From assembly GCF_963678635.1 (NCBI RefSeq), contig NC_087064.1, forward strand, positions 32,278,369 through 32,342,368: a stretch of 64,000 bases of DNA. The letters run 5' to 3'. The first letter of the stretch is position 1. Every line of letters starts with the position of its first letter. The stretch is from Symsagittifera roscoffensis (taxonomy: Eukaryota; Xenacoelomorpha; Acoela; Convolutidae). The notes under the pieces were generated by a model that was given only the letters and a program-made list of their open reading frames with translations, was not told the origin of the DNA and searched no databases. The position numbers and the translations under genes are program-made. Positions 44,524 through 55,800 of the stretch are shown in pieces.

Positions 44524-45375
44524 CCTTTTTTGAAAGCATGACTTCATTGCTCACCGAATCAATGTGAGCCTTGAATTTGCTTTTTTCAAGGTTTGATTGA
44601 GATCAGACTAACAGCGATGTAAGCAGAAGGTGGTTAGCTGTGGACAGAATGTGATTAAAGTGGTTCTAAGGCAGATCTGGATTATTCTTTTCAGATCTAA
44701 GAATCAGATGTGAAACGGTTTGTGAAAGGTTAAAATAACGATTGGATATTTTGAGAAAAGCTTAATTTCATATCTGAAGTTTTGTTCTTCATGATTATTT
44801 TTGAGCTGGAAATATCAAAAATTCTGACACAATTTTGCTAATTTAGATAGGCATGTGCTTTTTACCTTCTTCTATCTACTAGCTGGTGCCTAGTAAAGTC
44901 TCTCATCGGAGACTGCAGAAACTTGTTTCCTCAAACATGAAGTAAACATTGGAAAATGAAAGAAATTTCATGAATATCAAATAACTGATAGCTATCTTTG
45001 AAGTTTTTTGAAATTAATCGAACAAGAAGTTTAGCGTGGAAAAAAAACTGTGTCTGTAAAAAAACTGTTTGTGTAATTATTCTGAATTTTTTTACCTCTC
45101 ATTATTTTTAATAAAACAGAATAAGCAAAACCAGCAGAAAATTGCAAAATTAGTTTTCAGTTTTATATGCAAATGTTATAATTCAAAAGGGTTTCTCAGA
45201 TCTAACTTCAGATATGAAGTTTACTGTTCATGGCTGCTTCATATCTAAAAATTTCTACTTCAGATTCAAATTTCAGAATTGCATCTTTTTGGTTTCAACC
45301 AAAGATCTGAAAAAAAAGATGTTCAGATTGAAAATCCATTTTTGTAGGAAAAAAATCTACAAGGTACAAGATTTT
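44524..45375. other. Host flank of copy B, no gene beyond the ORF end
   Basis: The first 44 bases complete the ORF interrupted at 25659 (TGA at 44565..44567). The rest is AT-rich with no exon or repeat that I can support. Confidence 0.45.
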
Positions 45376-45575
45376 NNNNNNNNNNNNNNNNNNNNNNNNN
45401 NNNNNNNNNNNNNNNNNNNNNNNNNNNNNNNNNNNNNNNNNNNNNNNNNNNNNNNNNNNNNNNNNNNNNNNNNNNNNNNNNNNNNNNNNNNNNNNNNNNN
45501 NNNNNNNNNNNNNNNNNNNNNNNNNNNNNNNNNNNNNNNNNNNNNNNNNNNNNNNNNNNNNNNNNNNNNNNNNNN
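45376..45575. other. Assembly gap (200 N)
   Basis: Exactly 200 unknown bases, so the size is probably a placeholder. Confidence 0.99.
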
Positions 45576-45849
45576 AACTAATGTTTTACGGGACGAGAAA
45601 TCACTTGGCAGATTCTACCGGTACTCAAAGCTTCAAATTCTGCTCAGAAATTATACTTCAAAAAGATTATAAAAAACGCAATTTTTTGCTCGACTACTCT
45701 CGTAGAAAGGAATTTTTAGCTTTCTTTCCAACAACCAAATTTGACAAAGAATAACAGCAGCCTATCAGCAAACGGCCAGTGCAAAGTTATATAATTAAAC
45801 CAATTAAGTTTGCATTCAGATTTCAGAGAAAAGACTTCAGAAGTGTTTT

Positions 45850-47095
45850 TGTTCCGATTTTTGATACGAAAATAACGGAATATTTGTGCTCGGGGTGGTT
45901 TTTTTTCAGACAAATTTCGACTTTTTAACTAGCCATTTTTAACGGAATTTTTTATATCATTCAAAAGGCATTGTTGTCCTGAGCTTGAGTTTGAAAAAAT
46001 ATTTCACCCTTGATTATTTTTCGTAAAGTTATGGGGGTTTAAATATTGGCATTTTGGCCGATTTGGGAAAATTAACGCGCGATATATAACGCGCTATTAA
46101 CGCGCAAGCGTAGATTTAATATGTCTTAGAAATCGTTCCAAATTGGTTGCAGAAAGCTTTGTGACATAATTGATGTGTTATTGGAAGCGAAATCTTTCAC
46201 TTTGAGTTTTCAATGGCGTGTGGGGGAATGGTTTTCACAAAGAATCTCAAATTGAAAAAAAGTCGCAAATTCACTAAAAGCTAAGCAATTCAAAATTCTT
46301 GATTTGTTGCTTTTTTTACTAGCCAACATTTGAGCTAAGCACTAAAAGCTAAACAATTGAAAATTCTTGATTCGTTGTTTGTTTTAGTAGCTAACAATTG
46401 AGCCGCGTCATTTTGAAATGTTTCTCAGGGCAAAATTTTGGATGGTTTGCTCTCTTTTTTTTGTCGTGAATGATTCCTAGTCAAAGCAAAACTTGGGCGA
46501 TCATTCTTTGATTTTAATAACCAATCTTTATGTAGTTTAATGTATACGCCAAACATTGCCTAACTAAAATAAAAACAAGATTGCTCGTATCAGGGCGAAG
46601 CCCTGAATGTTCCGACTGCCTTTTAAGGTTTATGGAGCAGTAATAACCATAAAAAAATTAAATGTAATAAAACAAAGTGATTTTTTTTCCGAATTTTTTT
46701 TTATAAAAACCATCCCCCACACGCCATATAAAGTACAAACGAATAGATTTCGCTCCTTGTAACAAATCAATTATGGCAAAAAAGCTTCTTTCAACCAATT
46801 TGGAACGATTTCTAAGGCGGTTTAACTCTCCGCTTACGCGTTAAAAGCGCGAAATATATCGCGCGTTAATTGTCCCAAATTGGCCAAAATGACAATATTT
46901 AAACCACCATAGCTTTACGAAAAGTGATCACAGGTGAAATATCTTTTCAAATTTGAGCTCAGGACAACAATACCTTTCGAATGATTTAAAGAAATTCAGT
47001 CAAAAATGGCTAGTTAAAAAGTCGAAATTTGTCTGAAGAAAAAAACCCACCCCGAGTACAAATATTCCGTTACTTTCGTATCGAAAGTCGGAACA
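45850..47095. mobile_element. Foldback (inverted-repeat) element, about 1.25 kb
   Basis: The left end TGTTCCGATTTTTGATACG and the right end (inverted TGTTCCGACTTTCGATACG) open arms of about 400 bp. Both arms carry the AATATTCCGTTA, CGAAATTTGTCTGAA, GCGCGTTAA and ACGCCATA-type blocks in inverted order. The centre holds a 68-bp tandem duplication (46272..46405) and a CAGGGCGAAGCCCTGAATG block. No ORF. The target duplication is not clear. Related pieces are at 9727..9965 and 48215..48724. Confidence 0.65.
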
Positions 47096-48214
47096 ATTAC
47101 ATTCATCTTTGTAGGATTAAATGACTCTGATGTTTGTTCACTGATGTTTAATCGGATAAGGTATAACTGTGAAGCTGAAAATTGAGGGGTGGGTCTGTTT
47201 TTCATGCTTTGAGATCATCTCTAAACTAACTAAGAATATGATTCCAACAACGAATTGTAAGATTGCCCGGGTCGAGGTCAGCCACTTAGAAAAACTTACT
47301 CTGTAGGTCGCGCCTTAAACCGTTTTAAGACTAAACTGCGTAGTCGTGCCGCTGGTTAAAGTCGAGCCGTTAGTTTTTCATAAATCGCACAGTCAGTCTT
47401 TTCTGAAGCCGCGAAGTCGGTGTTTTTGCAAGTCGCGTCATCAATCTGTACACAAGTCGCGCCGTCTGCTTCTTTTCAAGTCGCGCCATCAGTTTTTTTT
47501 ATAGAACGGGCCGTAAATCTTTTCTAAAAACGAGCCACTTAAGTCTTTTCAAAAGTCACGTCATCAGTTCTTTCTTAATTCTGACGCTGAAATCTTTTGT
47601 TTTCATGTACCACTTCTGAATTCTTATCCTACGTCGCGTCGTTGATACAATTTACAAATGGCAATACAAATGGCATACAAATTAGAAAATGGCAAAAAGC
47701 ATAGAGAAATGTTTCGACATGAACGAACTCCTCAGAGACTAACCGATAATGGTGAATCTGAACCATCCCAATAGGAAAACCAAGGGAAAAGAAGCAATAA
47801 ACCAACCCGGAGACGGTTGATTTACTTTCATCTCAACATTAGGCCAATGATACGCGCAGACACAAATACAGCTGAACGAGAAAAGAAGAAAATGCAACGT
47901 CAGCCTTATGAGAGGCAAGACAAAAAAGTATCCGTTTTAAACAGGGTTCTATAACACTGCTGTTAAGCCGCCTGAAACTCGAACGGCGACGCGCCTGACT
48001 TTAAGCAATTATACTTTAACACATTCGCTATCCTGGTCAATAATATTTTAATCGTAACAGAGAGAACCAGAAAAAAACTTGAAAATCAATTTCAAAACTA
48101 GACAAAAAAGACAAGCACTCTCACTTCAGACAAGCATCGAGAATATAAAACAAGTAGGTTTTAGAAGCTCAGCCTATAATAAGTACGCTGGGCATCTACG
48201 TCATTTTGAAGGGA
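47096..48214. repeat. Degenerate minisatellite and unassigned sequence
   Basis: From about 47260 to 47650 a unit of roughly 30-35 bases built on AAGTCGCGCCGTCAGTCTTTT repeats about 11 times with heavy variation. The rest, to 48214, is AT-rich with no gene seen. Confidence 0.5.
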
Positions 48215-48724
48215 AACAAGACTGCTCGTATCAGGGCGAAGCCCTGAATGTTCCGACTTCCTTTTAAGGTTTATGTTTATGGAGCAGCAGTAATAACATA
48301 AAAAAATTAAATGAAATAAAATGAAAAGTTTTTTTTCTAAAATTTGAAACTTTTTATGAAAATCATCCCCCCCCCCACGCCATATAAAGTACAAAAAGAG
48401 AGATTTCGTTCCTTGTAACAAATCAATTATGGCAAATAAACCAGTTTGGAACGATTTATAAGACGGATTAAATCTCCGCTTACGCGTTAATAGCGCGAAC
48501 TATATCGCGCGTTAATTGTCCGAAATTGGTCAAAATGGCCAAAATGGCAATCTTTAAACAGGTGAAATTTCGTTTCAAATTTAAGCTCAGGACAACAATA
48601 CCTTTTGAATGATAAAAAAAATTCCGTCAAAAACGGCTAGTTAAAAAGTCGAAATTTGTCTGAAGAAAAAAAAACCCACCCCGAGCACAAATATTCCGTT
48701 ACTTTCGTATCGAAAGTCGGAACA
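48215..48724. repeat. Second copy of the foldback-family half element
   Basis: Matches 46585..47095 in the same orientation from the TATCAGGGCGAAGCCCTGAA block to the terminal TCGGAACA, with indels. Only one arm is present. Confidence 0.6.
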
Positions 48725-48939
48725 AAAAAAACAATTTTCCGGAGCTCAATCCACCACTTGACTAAAAATGAGCCAAACCTCGAACAAATTGCAGTGCCGC
48801 TTTGGCCATTAAAAAGCAGCAAACTAAGTTCCTTAAAATGAAAGAAAATTCACGAGACAATTTTTGAGAAAATGTGTAATTATTACTTTGAATCACGAAA
48901 ACGAGACAAAAAATGAGATACTCTCGTGATGTGTACGTT

Positions 48940-49427
48940 CGCGCCGCTAAAGTTTTTTTTAACTCGACCAACCAATGCTTTTTCTTAAATCGCGCCACAT
49001 AAAACTTTTCTCAAGTCACGCTGATGAAGTCTTTTCTTAAGTCGCAATGCAAATCTTTGCCTAAGTCGAGCCGTCAAAAAACTTACGAAGACTCAAGCAG
49101 CGTGATCTGAACATAAACTTTAGCAGCGCGATTTAAGAATAAACTGAAATAGCGACTTAAGAGAAGACCTAAGTGGCGCTACCTACAAAAAAGACTTTAG
49201 CAGCGCGACTTCAGGAAAAAATACCAGCGGCCTGAATTATCAAAGCTGATGGTGCGTTTTACAAAAAATGTTTGCACGACTGAATAAAAGACTTAAATGG
49301 CGCGAACTCAGAAAAAAAGCATAAGCGGCGCGACTTATGAAAAGACATCAGTTGCGCTACTTAAGAAAAGTCTTTAGCAGTGCCAGCTATAAAACGACCT
49401 AAAAATAACAGACGGCACGACTTTAGC
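48940..49427. repeat. Minisatellite in two opposed orientations
   Basis: Units like those at 47260..47650 (AAGTCGCGCC... type) run forward to about 49080, then continue as the reverse complement (TTTAGCAGCGCGACTTAAGA type) to about 49427. The change of direction suggests an inversion or a large hairpin. Confidence 0.5.
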
Positions 49428-49435
49428 GTTTAGAC

Positions 49436-49864
49436 CAGGGGCGGATCTAGAATTTTCTCGAGGGGGGGGGGGGGGCGGCGGATTTTCAAAAAATTAATTT
49501 TTGACGACCTTTTTTTTTTTTAGGTCGACCAAATTGATTGATTTTTCGAGCTCTGTTTTGCCCCTATTTTGGCAAAATTTTCTGCGCCGCAGGCAAATTT
49601 TTAAAAAAACAGTCAAAAAAGCCGTTTTTGGGCATTTTTTTGAAAAATTTTGACAAAAAATAGCGTTTTTTTTTGGCGCGCGCTCCCCATCAAAGTTAGT
49701 ATATATTGGCGCCCAAGGCGCCTTTAGAAAAATTTTAGGGTCGGTCGGCCAAAAATGGATTTCTGAAAAAGCATCAAAGGGGGGACCCTTTGGGTCGGCA
49801 GGGGGTCGAATCCCTGGGGGGGGGGGGGGAACCGTCCGCCCCCCCCCCCCTAAATCCGCCCCTG
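49436..49864. mobile_element. hAT-type MITE, 429 bp
   Basis: Starts CAGGGGCGGATCTAG and ends CTAAATCCGCCCCTG (15-bp inverted ends, one mismatch). It is flanked by a perfect 8-bp duplication GTTTAGAC (49428..49435 and 49865..49872). No ORF. Contains two poly-G/C runs. Related in inverse orientation to the older copy at 8445..9247. Confidence 0.88.
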
Positions 49865-49914
49865 GTTTAGACTTTAGAGTTTAGCGGCACGACTTAAGAA
49901 AAATTAACGTCGCT

Positions 49915-50250
49915 GCTTTTGACCATGCTCGATGTAAGTTTCGACCTCGCTTGAGGTATGTTTTCTACTGTACTCGAAAAAATTTGATATGTTTCGACTG
50001 GGCTCGAGGCATGTTTCATCCGTGCTGGACGTACGTTTTGACCGTGCTCAACGTATATTTCGACAACGTTCGACCAAAGTTTTGCGCACGTTTTGACCGT
50101 TCTCGAGGTTCGTTTTCACCGTGCTCGACTAAAATTTGATTTGTTTCGACAGCATTCGAGGTATGTTTCGATCATAAGCGACTCAATTTTGACAAGTTTT
50201 GACTGTGCTTGAGGTTTGATCGACTTGATTCGGCCAAAAGACTATCTCGG
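49915..50250. repeat. Minisatellite of TTTCGACCGTGCTCGAGGTA-type units
   Basis: About ten degenerate units of 25-35 bases, each with a TTTCGAC or TTTTGACC start and a GCTCGAGGT-like core. No coding sense. Confidence 0.5.
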
Positions 50251-50439
50251 CTGTTCTTTTCCAATCAAGCCCTGTTGAGCTCAATTTTAAAGTCGAAACA
50301 TAAATGAGCAAGTCGACCCGGGGAGCAGTTGGAGAGGGGTCGACCCCTTTTTTATCCGGGAGTAAAAAAGGCCCGGATAAAGGACACAGAAGGAAAATTC
50401 AAGTCGAAGATGAATTCGCAGTTGAAAATTAACTCTTAC

Positions 50440-50606
50440 GTGGATCGTCTTCATCTATGAAATTGATGTGTTTCCAATTTCTGCCAAGAATATTTTCCAT
50501 CACGCGCACTTTTTCGTTAACATTTTTCGCTTCTTCCTCTGTTTCACGTATCTCAGGCAAAGTGAAATTTCGCTGCGTGTAGTAGGTATCGAGACAGTAG
50601 TAATCA
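50440..50606 (-). CDS. Host exon paralogous to exon 6354..6517
   Basis: On the minus strand, an acceptor TTGTTTAG precedes T|GAT TAC TAC TGT, the same border and phase as exon 6354. The exon encodes 55 codons (DYYCLDTYYTQ...ENILGRNWKHINFIDEDDP) and ends CCAC|GTAAGA, a strong donor. 167 nt against 164. No further exon of this gene is seen between here and 44524, and copy C starts 150 bases upstream, so the gene may be broken by insertion or only part of it may be local. Confidence 0.6.
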
Positions 50607-50754
50607 CTAAACAATTTGACTTCAACATAGTTTGTAACCTTCTAGATTGTGTCTCTGTTTTTCATGTACTATCGAACGATAAATTGTTCTTATTGAGAAT
50701 TAGTGTATTTGAAGTATGGTGCTTTAACATTGCATTACAAACTAAATTACAAAA

Positions 50755-51162
50755 TGGAACCTGATCTAAACTACATTTTATGATTGGATAAATTAAATGT
50801 TTTACCAATGTAAAGTATTTAATATTAACCAATCATGATCCATCTAACTAACAACCCACTTATTTGTAAGTGCTGAAGTTACTTGTAATTTCAGCACCAG
50901 AGAGATTTGAATTTAACTTAGAAATTAGTTGGACTCTCCCGAGCACTTCAGCAGCCGCAATAAACCAGTATACCCTAGATCTATTGAGCCTAGCAGAGAC
51001 TAGTTAAACAACCTGAGACTAGATAGTATAAGAGTAAGATTAGGATCGGTATTAGACTAAGAAGTTGCACGAATCTATCCGGCCGAAAATAAGATAGCGT
51101 GACGAGCAGACGGTGTACCCTATCCGAAATTACTCTATGAGTTACACTTCGGTCCTAACTCA
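50755..51162 (+). repeat. 5' LTR of copy C
   Basis: 408 bp, TGGAACC...TAACTCA. AATAAA at 50959..50964; TATAAGAG at about 51028 is a possible TATA box but lies after the poly(A) signal. The 3' end carries inverted TGAGTTA/TAACTCA around CACTTCGGTCC (a 2-base deletion relative to B). Confidence 0.94.
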
Positions 51163-51164
51163 TC

Positions 51165-51182
51165 TGGTGCGACCATAAGTCT
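51165..51182 (+). other. Candidate primer-binding site (copy C)
   Basis: TGGTGCGACCATAAGTCT, two bases after the LTR end, identical to copy B. Confidence 0.6.
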
Positions 51183-51250
51183 CGAACAAGACCTTACTAG
51201 ATTAGAATTAACCAAAATTAGATTAGAAATTAGACAAAAACATTTACAAA

Positions 51251-51484
51251 ATGTTATACGACAATAATTTAATTGAAATGTCTCTCCGACTCAATAGATC
51301 AGAGCCAATATTCCGAACCATAATAGAACTACCCGGAATTGGAAGAAGACATCGAACCAAAGACGACATACGACAAAGTAGAAACTTGCCGTATAGTTAT
51401 ATGATAGTTCGGCAAAAGCCAGAACAAACTTTTATATTTCGAATACTACTTGCAATGAATTTAGATTTCCATTTGCAAACATAA
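51251..51484 (+). CDS. 77-aa leader ORF (copy C)
   Basis: Same as the ORF at 43788..44021 with one residue changed (His for Pro near residue 33). ATG at 51251. No domain recognised; may act as an upstream regulatory ORF. Confidence 0.45.
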   Translation: MLYDNNLIEMSLRLNRSEPIFRTIIELPGIGRRHRTKDDIRQSRNLPYSYMIVRQKPEQTFIFRILLAMNLDFHLQT

Positions 51485-52416
51485 AACCTTGAAGTTAATC
51501 TTCAAAATCATTTCAGGCGCTAAACAAAATTAATATTATACAATAACGATTGATAAAAAGATCTAAGATCGTTTTCCTAAAACTCTGCAGTATTATACAA
51601 AACATGTTTGAAAAATATTTATTGGAAAATAAAAATAAAAATTAGTAGCATGACAATAAATGGTTAGTAATCATAAATCATCTTGTTGTTCCAGCTTCAT
51701 CACCTAAAACATAACAGCAATCATCAACTCACTAATATCATCAAAACACTAAATCTTTCCTTTACACACATTTGAAATTTTATTAAAACTTAAATTCACT
51801 TAATTTTAAAACCAGATCATCAAGGCTTATCCTTGGATCTTAAATCATTTTCTCCTTAATTAAATTTTAAATTTGATCATCAAGGCTTATCCTTGGATCA
51901 AACAGAACAACTTTGTTCTCCCCCACCCACTTAATTAGTGTCTAACGACCTCAAACGTCGATTCACTACCCAACCCTTTCTAAAGACCTAAGACTAATAG
52001 AAATTTTTAAACAAAACTAATCATTCAAATTAGGATAAACAGTGAAGAACTTCGGTTAATCATCCTTCACTTGACCCCCCCCTCTTACCAGACCCAGGAT
52101 AAATCTTAGACTTAGTAAGTTTAAAATAGTATCTAACGAACTACTCGCGTTCTAATTATACCTGAACCTTGTGGATCGATTTACTATTCTCCAACCCTTG
52201 AACACAATCACTACCCCTAAGTAAGATTAAGTAAGTTAACACCTTAGCTTATACTAGTCACGAGAAAGTAAAAATCATTCTTCGGAATCGATATACTTTT
52301 CTCTCCAACCCTGAACAAATAGACCCAGGTTAAGCTAACCAAAAAATCGTAAGAACTAACAGTTTAGGAAAATAGAAATCATTTAACAACCTTTTGCATC
52401 CGTCATCCTAAACCTT
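51485..52416 (+). other. 5' leader of copy C with tandem hairpins and donor candidates
   Basis: Two copies of a 25-base self-complementary unit lie at 51815..51839 and 51875..51899. A further hairpin AGAACAACTTTGTTCT lies near 51903. GTAAG donor-like sites occur near 52117, 52219 and 52230. No long ORF. The region would hold packaging signals and the donor for subgenomic RNAs; both are inferred. Confidence 0.5.
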
Positions 52417-52884
52417 ATGTCATTTAAAAACCTAGGAAATAAACAAACAATCATTTTACACAATTGTGAAATAGATAACAAAAAATACGACCTTGTAATC
52501 ACACCTCATACACAAACAGTTGGATACATTCGAACAAAACGACAAACACTAAAGAGAAAAATAATAACTAAACAAAGACAAATAACACGAAGAAGATTTT
52601 CAAAAAATCGAAACGCATTTTCAGAATCAGAAACCAACAGTTTAGACGAACTTTACAAACTAAAAGAATCAATAGATAAAAATTACCCACTTCACGATCA
52701 ATTATATTTTTCTGACTCAGAAACAACTTCAAATTCATCACAAAGAGGAAAAAGAAGAATAAAAAAACAGTACAAACACAAACCAGTACATTTATACAAT
52801 TGGAATCAACCAATTCGACACATTAATAATTACATATTAACAGTCATCGAACGGAAAAATGAGTTCAACGCACACCCCAGGTGA
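52417..52884 (+). CDS. 155-aa very basic ORF upstream of gag (copy C)
   Basis: As in copy B (42389..42856). ATG at 52417, end 26 bases inside gag. The basic stretch at about 40-65 reads TKRQTLKRKIITKQRQITRR here. Differences from B are few (Ile/Val near 12, Arg/Lys near 59, two near the end). Confidence 0.7.
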   Translation: MSFKNLGNKQTIILHNCEIDNKKYDLVITPHTQTVGYIRTKRQTLKRKIITKQRQITRRRFSKNRNAFSESETNSLDELYKLKESIDKNYPLHDQLYFSDSETTSNSSQRGKRRIKKQYKHKPVHLYNWNQPIRHINNYILTVIERKNEFNAHPR

Positions 52885-55800
52885 CGAAACTCCAGATGAT
52901 GATGAAATCTTTCCTTTTATAGTAGACGCAGATACTGATAGAGGACAACACATATTTTGTCAAAATTTACTCGTAAATTTATTTGAACCCGGAATCAGTC
53001 CATGTAAAACAGAGTTCCCCGATGTAAAAATCAAAAGACAAATCATAGACCACTACTTAAAAGATATATGCAACATAACACAACAGTATGGAATCTACTC
53101 CATAGAGTTCACTTCCCCAAACCATAATAATAGAACATATACTATACAAACAGACGATCTTGATTTAGAATTTTCAAAAGTTTTTTCAGAATATATAAAA
53201 AGCATCCAATACCATAACTCACAAAGAGCAAACTCCATTTTCACCAATGAAGTTTTCGCAATAATATATAGTTATATTTCGATATTAGAAAACGAAATCC
53301 CAATAACAAATGTCTCACCGACAGAAACATCTAAACATTTAAGAGTACGACATGAAATCACACTACTCTCTAGTTATTTAAACATCATTAAAGAAAATTT
53401 CACGAAAGACGACGTTTCACAACATACAAAACACGATCTACAAAAAATTTTGGCATGGTTCATAATAGATTACTTCACACACAATATTGATTTAATTGCA
53501 CAAGCAAGAAAAAATTTTAGACCCCAAAATTCGAACGATGATACCGCTATCACAGAACAATCAGATTATGTTTGGGACCCCGAATGGTCTCATCCCGCAT
53601 TTATAAGCTTTCCACAATCAATCTCAAGTCAAGCAATAGGTACAATATCTTACATAAGAGATTACGTAAGAGTAATACCATTAACAATTGATGCAACACC
53701 ATTAAACTATAATACATTTTTACCCGATACACAAAATAATAGTTTAAACTCTACAGTCATACACAACGAAAACCTCAATGGAACTAGGAATCTTACTCAA
53801 CAAGATATCCAGACACCATCACACTTCATAAATGAAGAAATTGTACACACAACAACTACACAACAAAGTATTTCACCAATACGCCCAAATTTAACAACAC
53901 CAAGAAATACAAATCCTTCACAAACACAGGTAACCTTACAATCAACCGTTAAACCTTCGGTTGCTCCTAAATATTCACATATGGATTACCAAACATACAG
54001 ACCCATGACAATACCATCAAAAACACGTAAAACATTCACTAGAAACAACTTTGCAGACCATAATTATAATTATACACATCCATCAAAAACAAATTATCAA
54101 CCACAAAGGAATTTTAATCAATATACAAAACCTCGAAACTGGGATAACCCAACGGCCCTATATAATTCCAAAAATTTTCAACCAAATCCTCCACAGGATC
54201 GCAGTGAAAATTACCCATTTTTTCAACAAAATAAAAATAAAAAACAAACATCTTATCAATTGGATTATTTATCCTCAGATGATGATTTCTTACAACCAGA
54301 TATATTTGCACAAAATACTCAAGAATATCGCAGACAAGGAATACAGAAAACACGTACAAATCATAGAAATTTTTCTCCACAACCGATAGATGCACAACAT
54401 CAACAACCAATTCAACAACAAAATCCAATTAATACACAATCTTTTCAACCAATTCAACAACAAAATCCAATGACTGCACACTCGTATCAACCATCACAAA
54501 TGCAAAATGAAATACCACTCCCATATTATCTTCAACAACATGAAATAACAAGAAACCAACTTTCAAATTTTTCTCAAATGCCAAATGCAGCAGAATCATT
54601 ACAAATGACAATGAATCCATACCTTATGGGTGGATCATCGATAACATCAAATAAACCTTTAATGGTCTTCACAGGAACAGACCCTGAATACTCTGTAGAA
54701 GATTACTTAAATGCAGTAACAGCAAATTTGATTTTAAACATAGGACCTGAACCAATTAACACGCCACTTCATCAAAATTGGATACATCGACGCACAGCGT
54801 TGATACAAACAACCTTAGATGGCGCAGCCCAAAAATGGTTTTCAGTACTACCTCTAGAAATAAAATCAAACTGGAAAAGATTTACACAAGAATTTTCAAA
54901 AATGTTTGACTCCGAAAGAAACAAACAACAACAAAGAGTTTTATGTAATGAAATTCGTAGATTACCAAACGAAACCATCAAGCAAATAGCAGTACGAATC
55001 GAAACACTAGTTCGAAAAGCATATTCACTAAATACACATGACTATAAAAACACAAAGATGACAGAAATCTTAATGATGACCTTAACACCACAATTAAGGA
55101 AAATAGCAATAAAAAAGAGAGCATCCCATCCTTCTTCAATTCGAGAACCCGATTTAGATTTTCGAAAACTAGTAGACAAATTAGAACAAGCAGAAATCAC
55201 GATGAAATTAGAAGAAACGGAAAATCTGAAATTACAATACGTTAACAGAATTGAAACGACTCCCACTAATATTAATAATATACAGGAATCAGAAACAGAC
55301 CTCGTCGAAAAAATCACTGAAATACTCAATATTTACGAAAAGAACCCGAACTTTAAAGGCAAACCATCTTTTAAAAAATGGTGTAATTATTGCCGCCGAT
55401 ACGGACATAGTATTTCCGAATGTAGACAAAAACAGCAAGATAGTCAAAATAAACCTCAAAAATACAAAGAACCAAATAAATCATTCTATCAATACATGAA
55501 AAAAGATCAAAATCTACCGAACAAAACAGTTCACAGCAACAACAGTTCAGGAAAACCACTCCCGATCAATACAAATTATACAAGAAATCAATCACCATAT
55601 AACTCAAGTTATAGAGGAAGATCACCAGAACGAAGAAACACGTATAATCCATCACAAAATCACTACAATAGACCAAATAGTAGAAATAACTACTCCAGAT
55701 CAAATTCAAATACACAACGATTTGTTTCTAGATCTAATTCCCAATCAAGAAATAACTACTATCCAAACAACCAATCACGAAATTCATCATACAATAGGAA

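Noticed and set aside
45214-45672. Long frame across the N gap
   Set aside because: The frame length comes from 200 unknown bases; the flanking codons are AT-rich and without coding character.
47260-47650. Array resembling repeats with spacers (CRISPR-like)
   Set aside because: Units are degenerate, spacers are not unique or of fixed length, and the genome is eukaryotic; it is a minisatellite.
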